Shown: positions 62,367 through 64,000 of the stretch, piece after piece
Position numbering within the stretch: the stretch's first letter is position 1
How the letters are laid out: each line of letters starts with the position of its first letter
Assembly: GCA_016721185.1 (NCBI GenBank)
Contig: JADKIP010000012.1
Span: forward strand, 434,001-498,000
Direction: 5' to 3'
DNA from: Candidatus Dechloromonas phosphorivorans
GTDB taxonomy: Bacteria; Pseudomonadota; Gammaproteobacteria; Burkholderiales; Rhodocyclaceae
Length of the DNA stretch: 64,000 bases
Program-made: the position numbers and the translations under genes
The notes under the pieces: generated by a model
Seen by the model: the letters and a program-made list of their open reading frames with translations, nothing else
What the model was told of the DNA's origin: nothing
Database searches by the model: none

Positions 62367-63568
62367 CGCTACCAGTCGCCAGCCGGAAAAGCGCAGCATC
62401 GCCTTCCTGCTGGCTGCCCTTTCCGCACTCGGGCCCTTCTCGATCGACACCTACCTGCCGTCGTTCCACGAAATCGCTGAAAAACTCGGCGCGACTCAAG
62501 TGCAGGTCCAACAAACGCTCGCCGCCTACCTCGTCGCCTTCGCCGTGATGACACTCTGGCACGGCGCCATTTCCGACCGTTTCGGCCGCCGCCGCGTCAT
62601 CCTGATCGCCCTCGCCTGCTTCGGCTTCGCCTCGGCCGGTTGCGCCGTTGCCAGCAGCATCGAACAACTCTGGTTCTGGCGCGCCATGCAAGGCGTTACT
62701 GCCGGCGCCGGCATGGTTGTCAGCCGCGCTATCGTCCGCGACCTTTACGACGGTGCCGACGCCCAACGTTTGATGGCGCAAATCACCATGATGTTCGCGC
62801 TGGCCCCGGCCATCGCCCCGGTCATCGGCGGCTGGCTGCAAACCTTCTTCGGCTGGCGCTCGGTTTTTGCCTTTTTAGTGCTGTCGACCGCAGCACTCTG
62901 GGTCGCCTGCTGGAAACTGTTACCGGAAACCTTGCCCCCGGAAAAACGCCAGTCGCTCAAACCCGCCTACCTTGGCCGCACCTACTGGAAGGTCATGAGT
63001 TCGCCGCCCTTCCTGTTCGCCTGCGCCGCCATCTCGCTCAACTTCGGCGGCTTCTTCGTCTACGTCCTCTCCGCCCCGGTCTTCCTGATGCAGCATCTCG
63101 GCGTCCACGAAACCGGCTTTCTCTGGCTATTCGGCCCGGCAATGGCCGGCATGATCGGCGGCTCCTGGCTCTCCGGCCGCCTCGCCGGCAAGATTTCATT
63201 TAGCCGGACGATCGCGCTCGGCTATCTGCTGATGACTATTGCCGCCACTGCCAACCTCGGCCTCAACCTCGCATGGCCGCCAGCACTGCCGTGGAGCGTC
63301 CTGCCCATCTTCGTTTACACCCTTGGCATGTCACTCACCATGCCCTGCCTGAGCATCCTGGCACTCGACCCCTTCCCCGCCCAGCGCGGGCCTCGCCGCC
63401 TCCTGCCAATCTTTCTTCCAGTCCAGCTTCAACACCGTCATTGCCGCCCTGATCGCCCCCGCCCTCTGGGGCTCCACCCTCAGCCTGGCCTGGGGCATGG
63501 CCGGCATGATGGCCATCGGCGGCATCGCCGCGCTGGCGCATCAGAAATTACTTCCCCGGCCGAAGTAG
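62359..63568 (+). pseudogene. Bcr/CflA-family multidrug efflux MFS transporter, 3' frameshift
   Basis: A drug:proton antiporter of the Bcr/CflA type with twelve expected helices: GPFSIDTYLPSFHEIAEKLG, motif GAISDRFGRRRVILIAL, motif C-like APAIAPVIGGWLQ. GTG 62359 overlaps the yifB stop. The frame is clean until about 63385. There one extra G (CGCGGGC instead of CGCGGC) shifts it, and the true C-terminus (AASCQSFFQSSFNTVIAALIAPALWG) is read in another frame to a TAG at 63566-63568. As read, the last two helices are lost. Confidence 0.85.
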
Positions 63569-63606
63569 AGAGCGATCAGTGAGACCGATCAATACTTTTT
63601 AAAACC

Positions 63607-63671
63607 GTCATCCCGCGCAGGCGGGAATCCAGCGCTGTTTGGAACATGGATTCCCGCCTGCGCGGGATGAC
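63607..63671. repeat. REP-like palindrome with perfect 25-bp arms
   Basis: The arms 63607-63631 and 63647-63671 are perfect inverse complements around GTCATCCCGCGCAGGCGGGA, with a 15-base loop. This type of GGGATGAC-bordered palindrome is widely dispersed in betaproteobacteria. It lies between convergent genes and can terminate both. Confidence 0.85.
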
Positions 63672-63714
63672 AAACTAAAACAGCTATCCAGAAATACTTA
63701 GCACCGGCCCTGGC

Positions 63715-64000
63715 TCAAACCGGCTTCGACGCCCGCAACCACTCGCGCACCGGGTTGAGATCGGCGAAATCGACCGAAACGCCGAGGCTGCCGTCATCAT
63801 TCACCACCCGCAAACGCGCCTGATCGCGGGTCAGAAACAGCACTTTGCCCCAGGTTTTCGGCACCCGGCGCGCCTTGCGGGCGGCGTCCTTGACGTTCTC
63901 CTTGGTTTCGACCAAGCGCAACAAGGGCGCATCGCCGGGATAGTGGCTCAGACAAATGACAAAATCCGGGTAAAAATAATTCTGATGTTCACGCGCACCA
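63715..64000 (-). CDS. C-terminus of a protein with a PD-(D/E)xK nuclease-like end (partial)
   Basis: Only the last 94 residues lie in the window; the start is to the right of 64000. It reads EHQNYFYPDFVICLSHYPG then LLRLVETKENVKDAARKARR. PDF plus VETKE match the PD-(D/E)xK nuclease core (Asp, then E-T-K). Such ends occur in type III restriction/DEAD-helicase fusions. Then KTWGKVLFLTRDQARLRVVNDDGSLGVSVDFADLNPVREWL closes the protein. A restriction or helicase-nuclease assignment needs the missing part. Confidence 0.6.
   Translation of the reverse strand, partial: GAREHQNYFYPDFVICLSHYPGDAPLLRLVETKENVKDAARKARRVPKTWGKVLFLTRDQARLRVVNDDGSLGVSVDFADLNPVREWLRASKPV

Noticed and set aside
1..64000. 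CRISPR array
   Set aside because: No regularly spaced direct repeats with unique spacers were seen. The repeats present are att cores, integrase arm sites, IS ends and intergenic palindromes.

Overview
The window reads as a stretch of a betaproteobacterial chromosome, probably Rhodocyclales (Dechloromonas/Azonexus-like). That placement is an inference from the high-GC coding style and the housekeeping set at 47.7-64 kb. It holds three blocks: a decaying integrative and conjugative element (ICE) at 1-34.8 kb, a compact phage satellite at 34.8-47.6 kb, and ordinary chromosome from a tRNA-Gly gene to the right end.

Block 1, ICE. The genes form a G-type (ICEclc/ICEHin1056/PAPI-1-like) type IV secretion system: TraD C-terminus, TIGR03747, RAQPRD, TIGR03758, 03745, 03750, 03746, 03749, 03752, 03751, TraC ATPase, a DsbA-like protein, RadC, TIGR03757, 03756, 03755, a membrane protein, TraG, DUF3742 and a MobH TraI relaxase. 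An inward-facing tyrosine integrase ends the block. Cargo sits in hotspots: a HigB / HigA-ImmA / Beta-protein locus, hipBA, a zeta-like P-loop kinase, an RHH-YfbU regulator, AbiEi/AbiEii, and a methyltransferase relic with an AraC regulator. Two inverted copies of an IS1182-like element bracket hipBA; copy 1 splits the Beta gene precisely. Many core genes (TraD, TraC, TIGR03755, TraG, HipA, integrase) carry frameshifts, so the element is probably not self-mobile.

Block 2, satellite. A 16-bp direct repeat (34836-34851 and 47590-47605) copies the 3' part of tRNA-Gly(CCC). It bounds a 12.8-kb element transcribed leftward: P4-type integrase, AlpA-like regulator, an Ash-like region, a string of tiny overlapping ORFs, a Toprim protein and a DUF3987 protein, a near-perfect 35-bp-arm inverted repeat beside an AT-rich stretch (candidate origin), and a late operon. 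The late operon holds a Mor-like activator, a tail/neck-like protein, a stand-alone IS5 DUF772 domain, a Nu1-like protein, an HTH protein, a lambda gpE-family major capsid protein, a ClpP-like prohead protease and small coiled-coil proteins. No portal, large terminase or tail is present. It looks like a minimal capsid-carrying (cfPICI-like) satellite and is the most novel object here. The ICE and satellite sit in tandem in the same tRNA site.

Block 3, chromosome. tRNA-Gly; a flavin reductase-like gene; mutY (one Fe-S cysteine replaced); an HD-GYP protein with an altered HD motif; a periplasmic coiled-coil protein; an ABC-F ATPase; thrH-purU-isochorismatase hydrolase; a DUF2242 lipoprotein; a porin-glnK-amtB nitrogen operon with a good sigma-54 promoter; a periplasmic alpha-carbonic anhydrase; ubiK-yifB-bcr (bcr frameshifted); a REP-like palindrome; and the C-terminus of a protein ending in a PD-(D/E)xK nuclease-like domain.
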